From Bathynomus jamesi (taxonomy: Eukaryota > Arthropoda > Malacostraca > Isopoda > Cirolanidae), in contig JAJOZX010009422.1 of NCBI GenBank assembly GCA_023014485.1, positions 62,001-126,000 on the forward strand: a stretch of 64,000 nucleotides of DNA. The letters are read 5' to 3'. Shown here one piece after another: positions 33,431-45,962 of this stretch; the first letter of the stretch is position 1; each line of letters opens with the position of its first letter. Below the pieces are notes generated by a model. That model did no database searches, was not told the origin of the DNA, and saw only the letters and a list, made by a program, of their open reading frames with translations. The position numbers were made by a program, and so were the translations under genes.

Positions 33431-34740
33431 CTAGTAAATGTATCCGCACTTTTTTTCACAATTTTATTTTCACATCTGATCATTATAAACACATCACTTC
33501 TCAATATAGTCTCCCTCTTTCTCAATACACTTGGTCCAGCGATCTACAAGCTTCCTAGTGCCATCACAAAAGAATGTTTTTGGCTGTGTGCGCAGCCAGT
33601 CATGCACCGCCTCCTTCAGATCATCATCGCCTTGGAATCGCTGACCTCTCAAAGCGTCTTTTAGTGATCCAAACAGGTAAAAATCCGAAGGTGCCAGGTC
33701 TGGACTGTAGGCTGGATGGTCGCGAACATCAAATTTAAGTTCTTTAAGGCATTTGTTAGTCTGTGCAGCGGTATGAGGGTGCGCATTATCGTGTAACAGA
33801 ATAACACCTTCCAACAATCTCCCTCTCCGTTTTGTGCGAATTGCTTGCTTTAACTCATTCCGAAGCATGTCAAAATACGATGCACTTGTTACTGTAGTTC
33901 CACTTTCTAGATAATGTTCAAGGATAGGGCCTCGTGTATCCCAAAACAGTGTTAGCATAACTTTACCTGCTGACGGCTGCGCTTTGAACTTCCTTGCAAC
34001 GAGGGATGTTGGATGCTTCCATTGCATGCTCTGTCGTTTGCTTTCTGGTTCAGTGATGGATCCAGGTTTCATCTCCAGTGATAATGCGCTCCAAAAAGTT
34101 TTCACCTTCATTATGATTCCGCGCCAAAAGACGAGAGCAGACGTCTATACGATTACGCTTGTGCTCTTCTGTCAACTGTTTGGACACCCATCTTGCACAA
34201 ACCTTGTGAAAGCCAAGAATATCATGAACTATTGAATAGGCTGACCGTTGACTGATGTCTGATGAAGATGCAATTTCGTTTATTGTTAATCTTCTGTCAT
34301 CGAAAATCATGGCTCTGGCTTCTTCCTGCTTGTTACCACTGGTTGATGTTGACGGTCGTCCTGAGCGCTGAGCATCTGTCACACATGACCGACCTTCCTT
34401 GAACATTTGAATCCACTCGTACACACTTCGCCGTGGTAACGCATTATTCCCATACTGAGCAAATAAACGCGTGTGAATTTCAGCTCCTTTCACACCTTCT
34501 GCCTACAAAAAACGAACCACGGATCTCTGTTCTTCCAGAGTACAAATTGAAAGCGGCACAGCCATGCTCACTATTCGTACGATATGTGACAGCTACGAAT
34601 AGCCTAAATAAGCCTATACCGTTGCTAGCCTAAATAAGCCTATAGATCTCAGTTTGGCTCGTTATTACGAGTATATATTATATATACTATATTATCACTA
34701 AAATAAAAAGTGCGGATACTTATTGAAGTACCCTCGTATA
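33396..34740 (-). mobile_element. Mariner element (DD34D) with a rearranged left end
   Basis: The right end (minus-strand start) is tatacgagggtacttcaataagtatccgcac. The left end has the matching tatacgagggtaattca and gtaaatgtatccgcac, but 20-odd bases forming an inverted copy of the terminus lie between them, creating a palindrome (33396-33430). The flanks are TA-rich, so the TA duplication cannot be separated with certainty. Confidence 0.85.
33494..34565 (-). pseudogene. Mariner transposase DD34D, stop and frameshift
   Basis: Starts MAVPLSICTLEEQRSVVRFL at 34565 and meets a TAG where relatives have Trp. It continues with AEGVKGAEIHTRLFAQYGNN and helix-turn-helix SVYEWIQMFKEGR. Catalytic blocks: TGDETWIHH (first Asp) near 34060, a frame change just there, LLHDNAHPHTA (second Asp) and HPAYSPDLAPSDFYLFG (third Asp), with 34 residues between the last two. 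Ends KEGDYIEK. Two inactivating changes are seen. Confidence 0.92.
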
Positions 34741-35941
34741 TATCAACAGGAGTCTGACGCATGAGAGCGATGTTCCCTGAACGCACAAACAAACCACCTC
34801 TTCTTCTTTAAGAAGCTGGTCCGTAAACGCGCTGAAAACGATATCATGCGACCGTGCGGGCTGATTCTGGGTTCCAGGTGTCGCCTTTTAAACCCATGCG
34901 TGGTTACGGTATCCCCCGTGAGGCTACGCCACCCTTAAATATGACTCATAAAATTTCATGAAGTCGCCCCTTAACCTAACACACCCGTACACCCCGTCAA
35001 ATACACATCATAAAAGGACGTGAGGACCACGTGACGTCATCACATCAACATTTTCCGTAACTGTAACTCGTAAACGGACGTGAAGAGCTCAAAGGGGAAA
35101 TTCTCAAATCAATCCATTTCTATCTCCTCAAATGCTTACATGCTACTGGAGTTACAGGAACAAAAGGAAACCTCAAAGACCTTTCTATCCAATCGGGGAG
35201 GTTCCTCTTAACTAGTTCATTTTTTAATTATTCTCGCAGTAGTAGAAAACTGAATAGAAAAGTATAAGGTTCTCTCCCCACCCTCAGCTCCCTCCCCACA
35301 AGAGGCGGATACGATAAAAGGTTGAAGAAAATACCTTGACCCTGGAAAAGTAGCCAAGAAAATTTTATAGGAAAGATGAGAATATATAAACTAGTTTGAC
35401 ATTTACGTTATGCACACAAAGAAATTGTACACTGAAGAGTATGGTTGCATAAACTGACATAATATATTTGTGCTAATCGTCTATCAACTTCTTGATATCT
35501 TCACAAAAACTTCAAACATATGTTTTGAGTATATACAAAATATTATTTACAGCTCCATTTACCTAGGTATCGGGACAACTTAGACCAATGGCCCACTCCA
35601 GGTTTACCCCAAAAGGATTAAGCAACTTTCCATGTCTACACCTATGTACGCGCAAAACCATCACGCTGGCAAAATGATGAAATGCTTCAACAGGAAAGGG
35701 GTTGAAACAGAAATTAGGAAAGGAAATCAGGTTTTCAACACCATGCCCCCACCCTTCACATGCACCCAACCACGCAAGAGAAGGAAAAAAAAAGAAATAT
35801 TGACGGTAGAAACGCAACTTTACCTCACCTAAGCTATGCCACACAATTTTTTTTTTAGTTTTTGTTCATTATGAAATTATGTATTTCTACAAAATACTCA
35901 TCTAGTCTATTGACAAAGCAGCAAGTGTATGAGCGTGTTTT

Positions 35942-36005
<64 letters not shown>

Positions 36006-36866
36006 TGTCAATTAGTAATTTTAATGCTGTTCTAGAATCTTTTTCTTGGTGAATTTTTTCCTGTAATCTTTTAGTTTAACATCGCAACTTATTGAAATAA
36101 AAACTTTCGACCTTTCTTGTATTACAGCAACATCGTTGAGAATTTCATTGGAATTAACTATTGTGTTTAAGCATCAGGACGTCCCGCCATGTTTAAAACG
36201 ACCTCTGCAATAAAAATTAAAACAAAATGAACTTGCAACGTTTAAACACAACTTAAAAGTATACCTAACCTAACCTAACCTGCCCTGTTTAAAACGACAT
36301 CTAAAATAAAAATAAAAATAAAATTAATTTGCGACGTTTAAACACAACTTAACAGTACACCTACCTAATTTGCGACGTTAAACTATAAGACTACTTTGTT
36401 TCCGAAACTACCACTGGAAAAATGGTACATAAAAGCGTTCAGAAAGTGTTTCAACAATAAAAAAATTTTGTGTTCAATTTAGGAAGTATCCACTCATGCA
36501 CTTTAATGCCTTTATGTACAGTTAATTTCTGCAGTAAAGTTTTATGGTAATTTTTTATTTTCACCAAGATAATTTCACAAAATTTAGCTTTCGTACAATA
36601 GACAAGGCTTTAGCGAATTTCTCTTTACAGTTCTTTGGTTACTGAATTCGTAATTGATTGATAAAGAATATGCATTTCACACAAAGTACGTTACCTTAAT
36701 AACAGTGCTGGAATAGCAAGAATCTGTTACGTTTCTATCCTCTTTAATTGGAATCTGCGAATAAACAAGTTGCATTTACAATACGGTCCATTCTGTTTTC
36801 AGTTTAGGTAACGATTAGGTTGGGCCTAGTAGCCTCCGTGGGGACCCTCACTGTCTAAAGCTGACG
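34741..36866. other. Gene-free stretch with a long GA microsatellite
   Basis: (GA)n at 35944-36001. A short run of cctaacc repeats near 36265-36280 resembles the arthropod telomere unit TTAGG but is far too short to be telomeric. A CACGTGACGTCA composite (E-box next to a CRE-like palindrome) lies near 35029-35040. Two related segments near 36200-36290 and 36295-36370 both contain gacgtttaaacacaactta, a small local duplication. No gene supported. Confidence 0.5.
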
Positions 36867-36874
36867 TACCCCAT

Positions 36875-39800
36875 TAGGGTGTGTCGAATTTTTCAACTTT
36901 CAAATTCCAAATATGAGGGGCTAAAAAGTTGCAGCATGACTTAGGAATTCTAAAGATATTTTTGTTAATTTAATATAATTTAGTTTTGCTTGGTAAGAAG
37001 CTACATAAAAATAGTGACTTTTTTTACTTTTTTGTGGAATTATATAATAATTATTATATTAATAATTATATATGCTGTATATATAATGCACTGCTGTTTT
37101 TGCTTATTTCACAGGTTGAAACATATTCATCAGTGTGCTGAAGATTACTTGTCCGTCAGTTCTACCATCCTAACCAGTGGGAATTTACCTACAATGGCTT
37201 CTAAAAGGAGGACAAGACTGGGGACATTCACACATATGAGCAACCTAATTGGAAATGGTAGAGAGTTGTTGCCCTCTGAACTCCCAACTCTGCGAGACGT
37301 TCTGAAATATGGGCTACTGCTGAGAGAACAAAATGGTGAGGATGTGAGAAAGTACCCATCAGCCAGTCTTGCAAAGGACATTTACCCTAAAGTGCTTGAA
37401 AAGTGGGAACGAGCAAACAGTTCTTTTGTAGCCCCCGTTGTAAATTCACGAGTCACAATCTTATACAAGATCCAAGAGAGCTGGGAGCAGGCCAAAAACA
37501 TATCTCTTGGGAGAGGAAAGCTACATGTCAAAGAGGCTTTCATTGCAAAACTTGACAAGCTTTTTGACATTCTCAGTTGCAAGTGTAAAATTGTTCTCTG
37601 CTCTGAATTTGGCTGCCTTGCAGATGCTGGTTGCAAAAACGAAACACATTAACTGTACATGCCATAGGGAGATGAAGATCCCTGTGAAGGAACTTGCTTT
37701 CATTAAAGGTCAGAGAGACAAGTCTGGTTCTATTGGACCACATCAGATTGGCTTGCCAGATCAACCTGAGCACAACAGACAAGTCAAAAAGCAGAAGCGG
37801 CAAGAAGACGAAAGAAGAAGGCTTGCTGAATATAAGCAGACAAGTAAGCAGGATGTTTCAATGCCATCAAATGAAATAATTTTCTCTGATGATGAAAATG
37901 AAGAACAAATAGCTGATATTCAAGATGGAAAGGATGGAAGTTATGAAGTGACATTAGAAATACCAAGCACGTCTTCAACTTCCAATAAAAAGCCAGAGTA
38001 CAACACATTAGAAATACCTAATGTTGCTATGCATAGCATCAGATATGGTGTTGGCCTGCGTGCCACAGCTGCCATCACCACTGCTGCCTTTATGGATGCT
38101 GGCTTGATCACTGAAGAAGACAAGAGACTTGTAGTTGATCACAATAAAGTCAAGAGGGCCCAAGAAAAAGTTATGAGATCCCTGGATCAGGAATTTGATG
38201 ATCTTTGTAAGAAGGGTGAAATTGACTGCATCTTCTTTGACGGCCGTCAAGATACAACTAAAGTTATGCTGAAAGCAGACAATTCAGATCGTCAGTTCCC
38301 CAGCATCATCAAAGAAGAGCATTATTCTGTGTGCAGTGAGCCAGGTGGAAGATATCTCTACCACTTCACTCCTGAGAAAGGCTCAACGAGAAAAAAACCT
38401 GCTGAAGTTATTGCTGATAATGTTGTAGATTTCATGAAGAAGAAGGGCATTGATAAAAGCCTGCAGGCCACTGGAGGTGATTCTACAAATGTTAACACTG
38501 GCTGGGAGGTTGGTTCCATGCATTGGGTAGAGGTCAAGCTTTGCCGTAAGCTGATCTGGTTGGTTTGTGCCCTCCACACTAACGAGTTAACCCTGCGACA
38601 CTTGATCACAGCACTGGATGGGAAGACCTTGTCTAACAACAAGTGGACAGGTAACATTGGCAAGATGCTAGACACTGCAACCGAACTTGAAATTGATCCT
38701 TCATTCACCACACTCTCAATTGGAGAGCCTCTTACTTCACTGAGTGACAATGTCGTAAAGGATCTCTCTACTGATCAAGCGTACGGGTATAGGATCACAC
38801 AGGCCATAAGGACAGGAGAACTTCCCACAGATCTGGCCCTTCTTGAAATTGTCCAGTGAGCCATTCAAGGTGGTTGACAACAGCAAACAGGCTTTGTCGC
38901 ATATGGGTTTCAAAACATGGCCTTAAAGGCAAAACCCTCAACAACTTAAGACTGATAGTGGAATACATTGTTGGTGTGTACTACCCTGTTGGTTCAACAT
39001 CAAAGTAAAACACTCTTGGGTGGAAGGCCCACGCCACATCTTGTTTCAGCTGCGGCTAGTTAGGCTGCAAAAGAAGGCTGTTGTGGATGCTGTTTTGCCA
39101 ACCATAAAGCGCTCAGCATGGTATGCATTCAGCGAAATGATAATTCAGACACTCTTGTGCTCAGATGACAGTGAGGAGAGGAGAGCTGGTGTCCAAAAGA
39201 TTGTTGACATGAGGGATGGAGATGATGACACACTTGGAGATCTTTCTGTACGTCCCAGGAAGACACCTTCCATCAACCCCAGTGCTTCTTCCGTGTTGGA
39301 GCTGACAGACTGGTCTGACGGGGTATTTGAACCTCCTTTGACATGTAAACTGACTACAGCGGAAGTAAAGAAGTTCTTTGACAAGCCTATGCAAGTTCCA
39401 CAGTGGCCCTGTCATGCTCAGTCAATAGAGATGTGTGTGAAACAAGTCACAGAGGCAGCAGGCAGGGTGTATACACATGAGAAACGTGAGGGCTATATCA
39501 GAGGCCAAGAAGCAAGTCGGCGGCTGATGTCCAAGAACGAATCAAAGCAAGACTTGATGAAACTTGTTGTTTAAATATTTTTTTTACTGATGTCATTACT
39601 TTCTAATGTTGTTTTATGATTACAAGGATATGTTTTATGATTACTAGGATATGTTTTATGCAGAGAAACTAAAATTTTTATAGCATTACCTGACATTTTG
39701 AGAAGCTAAAATTAATAAATGTTGTTTTCCGAGAGCAATTTATGTGCTTTTTAATCAAACGTAGATTTACCAAGCTAAGTGTTGAGCAATCACAAAAATA

Positions 39801-39900
39801 ATAGCAGATTTGAATTCTTCACATCCAAAAACATTTTTAAAACCCCTCTGTGAAGGAATTGGCAAAAATTAATTTTCACCTCCCAAATTGACACACCCTA
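36875..39900 (+). mobile_element. Second hAT-like DNA transposon
   Basis: Ends tagggtgtgtcgaatttttc (left) and, inverted, tagggtgtgtcaatttgggag (right). The 8-bp duplication taccccat lies at 36867-36874 and 39902-39909, with one extra base (t at 39901) beside the right end. Length about 3.03 kb. Same TAGGGTGT ends, 8-bp duplication and CxxH transposase logic as the element at 6680-9409, but a different protein. Confidence 0.88.
37194..39574 (+). pseudogene. hAT-like transposase with Cys-rich N-terminus, two frameshifts
   Basis: Candidate start MASKRRTRLGTFTHMSNLIG. A Cys-rich region, CKCKIVLCSEFGC, is followed in another frame by INCTCHREMKIPVKELAFIK, so a frameshift lies near 37640. The frame 37507-38859 holds IDCIFFDGRQDTTK (candidate first Asp), ATGGDSTNVNTGWEV (second Asp) and WLVCALHTNELTLRHL (CxxH). 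A second frame break near 38850-39020 precedes the C-terminal frame (39020-39574), with VPQWPCHAQSIEMCVKQVTE, which supplies the late Glu, and ends SKQDLMKLVV. The family is common in invertebrates as unnamed proteins. Assignment to hAT-like rests on the 8-bp duplication plus CxxH. Confidence 0.72.
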
Positions 39901-39909
39901 TTACCCCAT

Positions 39910-40494
39910 ACGAAAGTGGAGCCTTAATAACAGCTTCCGCCGTGGTAAACAGTTAGTAATACCACCACTCCCTCGGGCTTAATGTTTCTATTAACAATTG
40001 CTAGCACCAAGATTAAACCAAACGACACCAAATCACAAATTGGAATAATACAAGTTTACTTATAATTTGGTCGAATCTGCCGAGTGATGATGTCATCGAT
40101 TGTCTTCTAACTTTTTTACAGAGAAAACATTGGGTAATAATAATAACGTTTTATCATGTACAGTAGTGAAATTTTGCCAGCACTTGTGCTCTAAATTATA
40201 TAACCCTTTTCACGATTTTAATAGTCACTCACATTCGGGATAATATGTCTACTAAAATGGTAATTTACTAAACAGTCAACTAATGAATAAAAAAATATGC
40301 ACTTTCACAAGTCTCATTTTGGGTTAAATTAGGAAGGGGAAGTGTCGGACGGTCTAGAAAGATTCTTAAAATGTTCACAACTTAATTAATAATTTAAACT
40401 AAACATAAGTCATATAAAACGAATGATTGAAGAATCAACAAGGTACGTTTACTGTGGCACCGACGCGCCCCTCCCTCCTTTGAAGACAAAACTA

Positions 40495-40535
<41 letters not shown>

Positions 40536-41636
40536 AACGGCAATCTCAAGTAGATCCTTCAGAAAACAATGTCTTTTCAGTTGTCGCCTTGCGTCCGACT
40601 TCGTCCTCTTTATTACTTTTCTCGTGAGCACCCTGTAACTGAAAATAACTTGAGTATGGTGATTTTAATTAAACTTAAACACACCTATGGTTAATAATTA
40701 AGTGTTTTTTACAAGTTGGTTTAGTTGTTATTAATATTTATAATGTAAAGTATTCAATATCTGTTAATAATTTCGCACTCTATCTGTGACGCGTGTTCCC
40801 GCGCCCGATGAGAACATAACGTCAGACCAAGTGAAGGAACGTGAATGGCCGTAATACAATCACATGATATAAAGATGGCGGGTATAACAAACGAATGTTG
40901 CGTACTGTGATATAGCGCAATCACGTGACACCCTTTTGATGGGAGTGAGCCCCCGTAGTCCTGCGCGAGATGCGCGGAAGTAATTTGATCACGTGACGCC
41001 ATGAGGCAAGATAGCCTGCAATGTTCTCTAAATTCTCGCAAAGTTTATTTCATATTAATTAATTAATTATTAAATTAGAAATTTTTTTTCCCCAATAAAT
41101 CGTTTTGTAATTACGAGCGAAGTCTTTCTTTCATAGATGGCAAAATATTTCACGTCTGCAAATGTTTCTGGGAGTTACAAATTATACATTACTCCAGTAA
41201 TTATTGTAACTTTTTCAAGAGGTCCTGGATTAAGCAGGATTTCGCTTAAATAGACCTTAATTGCTAAATTTGATCCCTAAAAGTGTTTTAGATTCGTAAT
41301 ATTTTCAAACTTTTGACTCAAATAATCAGTTGTTAAAATCAAGAAAAAATCCTGTAAACTTAAATTTACCTACCATATGAAGATAAACATTTTCAAAACG
41401 TATAACTTTTTTATAGTGACCAGTCCCTTTAAAACTGAACAAAATTATCGGATTAAAATTTTTTCCAGGGAATAACAACAAATTGAACGAAATAATGTTC
41501 ATAAGCATATATCCTCCCGTTCCAGAGTAATTAAGTTATTGTATACATATTGTTTTCATAATAGAATTTCTATTACAGGATTGCAAGCACAAGAAATTGG
41601 CCTACCCAATTCATGGATTTATAATTCACACACACG
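39910..41636. other. Gene-free stretch
   Basis: (CT)n at 40498-40532. Between 40855 and 41000 the motif atcacgtgac or atcacatgat occurs three times near 40858, 40920 and 40988, a small E-box-like cluster in a locally GC-richer patch. No coding evidence. Confidence 0.4.
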
Positions 41637-41650
41637 CACACACACACACA

Positions 41651-41719
<69 letters not shown>

Positions 41720-41720
41720 C
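41637..41720. repeat. CA then TA microsatellite
   Basis: A (CA)n run leads into a (TA)n run of about 60 bases, directly before the LINE fragment. Confidence 0.95.
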
Positions 41721-43083
41721 TGAAGCATTGAGAACCCAGTATGAATCGGTCTTCAGTACCCAAAAAGTGACAAAACGATACCTGACATAGATGCATTCTT
41801 CGAAAGAGAAATTGCAAGGAGAATGTATAACAGAGTTTGGTTTTACCCCAGAAGATGTAGCGAGAGCTATAAGACAAATGAAATCACATTCAGCTGCAGG
41901 TCCTGACAAATGGAACGCACTGTAAAAATGAAATAGCCTCACCTTTATACTGGATATAGAGAAGATCCCTAGACACTGGGGAAATACGAAGATATCTTGA
42001 AAAGAGTAAACATTGTCTCAATATATAAAGGCAGGGATAGATCTCAAGCAAAGAACTATAGACTTGTGTCATTGACATCCCACTTCACGAAAATTTTTGA
42101 ATGAATAGTCAGAGAGAAAATCTATGACTTCTTGGAGGCACTGGAAAGATTCAACGAAAATCAGCAAGGATTCCGATCGGGAAGGTCATGCTTATCTCAA
42201 CTTATATAACATTATAACAATATCTTAGATGCACTTGAAGGCAATGAAAACTATGTCATATACACGGATTTTGCTAAAGCTTTCGACAAGTTCGATCATG
42301 ATATAATAGCACATAAAACGAAACATATGGGAATAACAGGCAAAGTGGGAAAATGAATCTATAACTTCCTCAGAGAACGATTACAGGTCGTCAAAAATCA
42401 AGATGTATCATCGTCAGAATTAGAAGTACGCAGCTCAGTGCCACAAGGTACAGTGCTGGCCCCACTCCTGGTCTTTATCATGCTAACAGACAAAGACAGT
42501 GGAGTTAACAGCACCAGTATAGTAACATCATTTGCGGACAATACAAAGATCAGCAGAAAAATCAGCGTGGCAAATGAAGTGGAGGCCTTGCAGTGGGACA
42601 CGAACAAAATATACAAATGGTCAGAAGACATTTAACACCGAGAAATTTCAGCTCTTGAGATATGGTAGAAATGAGGAAATTAAACAGACTGCATATTATG
42701 ATCCAGATAGACAGAAAATTCAGAGAAGCACGAAAGTGATCGATCTGGGGGTAATAATGACCGATGATACCAAATTCGAGACACAAAATCAGATAGCAAT
42801 AAACAAAGCAAAAAGAGTCGCGGGACAGGTACTAAGAACGTTCAAAAGGAGGGACAAGACAGTAATGATTCCCCTGCTAAAAACACTGATTATACCAAAA
42901 CTTGAATACTGCTCAGTTTTGACGCCCCCATATAAAAAAGAAGAAACTAATAAACTAGAAGAAACGCAGACATTTCATAGCCAAGAATGATGGCTGCAAA
43001 GAACTCAACTACTGGGAAAGACTAAGTAAACCAAATCTGTACTCCCTGGAAAGAAGAAGAGAGAGGTATACCATAATCTACTA

Positions 43084-44444
43084 GAGGCACTCAATATATT
43101 TTGCCCCACCCTTTTTCTTAGCTAAATAATAGGCCATGGGGCTGAAATGTCTTTTGGGGCGTAAGTTTGAACTTTCTGCACTTCACATAACCGGATGTTT
43201 CCAGTTTCAACCTCCTCTCCTTGTATAAAACCGCTTTTAAACGTCTTTGTATAAAACCGATGGTTAACGTAGTTTCGAAAATGGCATCTGACAGTGATGT
43301 GCGTCGTAAACAGAGTGCTTTTATCCTTATCGAGTTATTAACCGCAGAGAAGGAAACAGTTGGAAATATTCACAAATGTCTACAAAACGTTTACGGAGAT
43401 GCTGTTTTGATCGAAGCACAATTGGACGCTGTTCTAAACGTGTGAGATCATCGGAGAGAGGGAGAGCCAGCCTCGATGATGAGCTACGCAGGGTTCGCCC
43501 GGCATCGGCTGTGACATCTCACACTGTGCAACGTGCTAACAGCATCACTGGATCAAATCGGCGCGTCACATACAAGGAGCTATCGCTGGGGCTAGGAATT
43601 AATGAAGGAAGTGTGAATACGATATTTCAGCAGCTGCGATACTCAAAAGTGTGTTTACAGTTTGTTTCTGGCCAATTGATTGAAGATCACAAAGCCCAAA
43701 GAAAAAATATTGCTTCTGAGTCGTTGGTTCGATACGAGACAGAAGGGGATGACTTCTTTTCACGAATTGTGACTGGGGATGAGACTTGGGTACACCACTT
43801 TGAACCTGAAACAACACTCCAATCCATGGAGTGGCATCACGCAGACTCCCCACGCAAGAAAAAGTTCAAAATAGCTCTCTCTGCAAGAAAGGTTATTGCC
43901 ACGATCTTCTGGAACATGAAAGGGGTGATTCTGAAGAAAGGACAAACACTCAACCCAGAGGCATATATTGCTACCCTACAGAGACTCCAGAGACGTATAA
44001 AGCGAGTTCGACCGGAGAGAAAACTGGAAGACGTCCTTCTTTTGCACGATAACGCAAGACCACACAACAGTTTGCAAACAAGAGAGGCCATCACAAAATG
44101 GCGCTTGACTGTGTTACCCCACCCTGCATACGGCTCGGATCTGGCACCTTCAGACTTCCATTTGTTTGCGCCAATGAAGGATGCTATTCGTGGAAAAAAG
44201 TATCAGAATGACGATGAAGTTGTTGAGGAGGTTAATAGGTGGCTCCAGGGGAACCCCGCAGACTTTTACCAGCAAGAAATAAAGGCCCTTGTTTCAAGGT
44301 GGAGGAAAACCGTGGAAAAGGATGTGGAAAAATAAAAACTTTTATAAAAAGTACGTAACTACTTGTGTACAAAATTTGTGGAACTTACAAGGAAACTTGG
44401 AAAGAAAAAAAAAAGGTGGGGCAAAATATATTGAGTGGCCCTCG
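43084..44444 (+). mobile_element. Mariner element nested in the LINE
   Basis: 1,361 bp between TA at 43082-43083 and 44445-44446. Inverted ends share GCACTCAATATATTTTGCCC or its inverse. The left end is about two bases shorter than the right. Removing it with one TA rejoins the LINE frame exactly. Confidence 0.92.
43281..44335 (+). pseudogene. Mariner transposase DD34D, one frameshift
   Basis: Starts MASDSDVRRKQSAFILIELL. A frameshift near 43406 moves to the long frame 43376-44335. Catalytic blocks: IVTGDETWVHHFEPE, LLLHDNARPHNSLQ and PAYGSDLAPSDFHLF, with 34 residues between the last two Asp. The usual YSPDLAPSD reads YGSDLAPSD here. Ends TVEKDVEK. Nearly complete, so this insertion looks younger than the LINE it entered. 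Confidence 0.92.
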
Positions 44445-44822
44445 TACATATGGAAAATGATCGAAAAACTGGTACCAAACCTAAAACTAAACCCAATTAC
44501 CATCCAAACAACGCTGGACAATAGGAAAAGCAGAATATGTAGTGTTCCCAAACTAAATGTCCGACAAGGGATCTCCTCAACACTGAAGTAAAATAGCTTG
44601 GTTGTCAGGTGGCCAAGACTTTTTAACCAGCTTCCTAAGGAGCTCAGAAACGTTACACGGGTCAAAATTGAAGTCTTCAAGAGAAGACTAGATGCCTGGT
44701 TCAAGACAGTACCAGATGAGCCGGGTGTACCTGGCTATGTGCAGTGGGGAACGCAAGAGAGCAACTCACTCCTCCACCAAGCCAGACCTAGAGGAGGGGC
44801 CACCGGCTTGACCTTCGTGTGA

Positions 44823-44866
44823 AGAGAGACCGACGCACGAAACCGCAACGAGGTTAACGAGGTATA

Positions 44867-44910
<44 letters not shown>

Positions 44911-45857
44911 GGTTAGAATTGGTCTGTCGGGCTATAACGTTTGCTCAAATTTTAACTTTTAGTCAAAATTTGTTCGTTTTATATGGTTTCGTTTGAGTCA
45001 AATGAAACATCCTTTTACTTCTTTATTAGTAAAGATTAGGTTAAGTTAGGTTAACGGAATCCTTAAGTAGATTTATAGAGCCTAAAAAACTTAATATCAC
45101 AACCAAACGGTTGCAGATCAATTGCAATGGGTGTTGATCAATTGAAGGGGGAGGGGGTTATGCAAAGGGGAGATGTTTAGGGGGCAGTTCCCGCAATATC
45201 AAGGTCGCAAAAGGGGGTGGGGTCCAACAATGACCCAAATAGGGATAGTTCCCCAAAGCCAAGGCCCCAAAGTGGGGTCGGGGATAGTTCCCCAAAGCCA
45301 AGGCCCCAAATGGGAGTGGGAGATAGTTCCTCAAAGCCAAGGCCCAAAGAGGAGTAGGGGATAGTACCAGGGAAAGTGGGGATAGTCGAAGAAGAAGGAA
45401 GAATATCCCCCTCAAAGGAAGAGAGAGAAGAAGAGAGAGAGCACCTAACCTAAATGTATGTTTATGTGCATGAATTTAAAGGGCAATAAAACAAGTATTT
45501 ATTGAGATGAGAAAGAATCCGAACGCTGATATTTCTTGAAGCATAGTGGGTTCTTCCCTAGCCATCCTTGACGGCTTTGGCTGAGCGGCTGATAGACTTC
45601 AAAACACATCCAGTCGCCTTAGTTTAGAGACTTATATATATATATGCTAACTGCAGCGACACCTCCTCTCACAACAAGTTCTTGAAGTAAAATGTACCCT
45701 TCCCTGAACTCCCTCGTTGGCTTCTGAACCTAGCCAGTCGTATATGGCTCAGATACACACAAAATCATGGCATTTACACATACTGTACATATGATAGCAC
45801 AGCCAGTCGTACATGGTTTAAACACACACACAATCATGCCATTTACAGCACAGTTTA
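44823..45857. other. Gene-free stretch with microsatellite and minisatellite
   Basis: (AT)n at 44871-44908, the 40-bp minisatellite at 45184-45365, and a weak direct repeat agccagtcgta-atgg at about 45735 and 45800. No gene supported. Confidence 0.5.
45184..45365. repeat. G/C-rich minisatellite, unit about 40 bp
   Basis: Four imperfect units sharing gatagttccccaaagccaag followed by gccccaaa and a G-rich stretch. The first unit is more diverged. Open frames across it are artefacts of the repeat. Confidence 0.88.
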
Positions 45858-45924
45858 TCTTACCGACCCGAGCTTTTCAATCATGAAATCTTCACAACGC
45901 ATTGCGGCAGTTGAAATAATCTTC
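45858..45924 (-). pseudogene. Gene C remnant, copy 2
   Basis: Starts MRCEDFMIEKLGSVR and ends at a stop where the DNA ceases to match copy 1. Only the first 15 codons survive, so the element edge was truncated here. Confidence 0.6.
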
Positions 45925-45962
45925 CAAGTCGTAACGACAGCTGCTCATTATAGGTACTGGGT

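Larger units (their letters stand above)
41722..44822 (+). pseudogene. Non-LTR retrotransposon (CR1/Jockey-like) RT fragment with nested mariner
   Basis: The left part reads ARAIRQMKSHSAAGPDKWNA, NENQQGFRSGRSCLSQLI, VIYTDFAKAFDKFDHDIIAH (catalytic Asp), then RSSVPQGTVLAPLLVFIML and TSFADNTKISRKI, where the second catalytic FADD has become FADN. It continues through YGRNEEIKQTAYYDPDRQK to 43081. After the mariner it resumes in the C-terminal domain: WKMIEKLVPNLKLNPITIQT, RLFNQLPKELRNVT and TVPDEPGVPGYVQWG. This tail style is frequent in crustacean LINEs. Many stops are present; it is dead. Confidence 0.88.

Noticed and set aside
35632..35832. 66-codon basic plus-strand frame with a Lys-rich tail
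   Set aside because: No motif, no promoter or splice evidence, overlapped by an equally open minus frame; treated as chance.
36265..36280. cctaacc repeats as a telomere tract
   Set aside because: Only about three imperfect units inside ordinary sequence; likely chance or a minor interstitial relic.
45158..45415. Leu/Pro-rich minus-strand frame resembling a repetitive protein
   Set aside because: It is simply the 40-bp minisatellite read in one phase; no start context or flanking coding signal.
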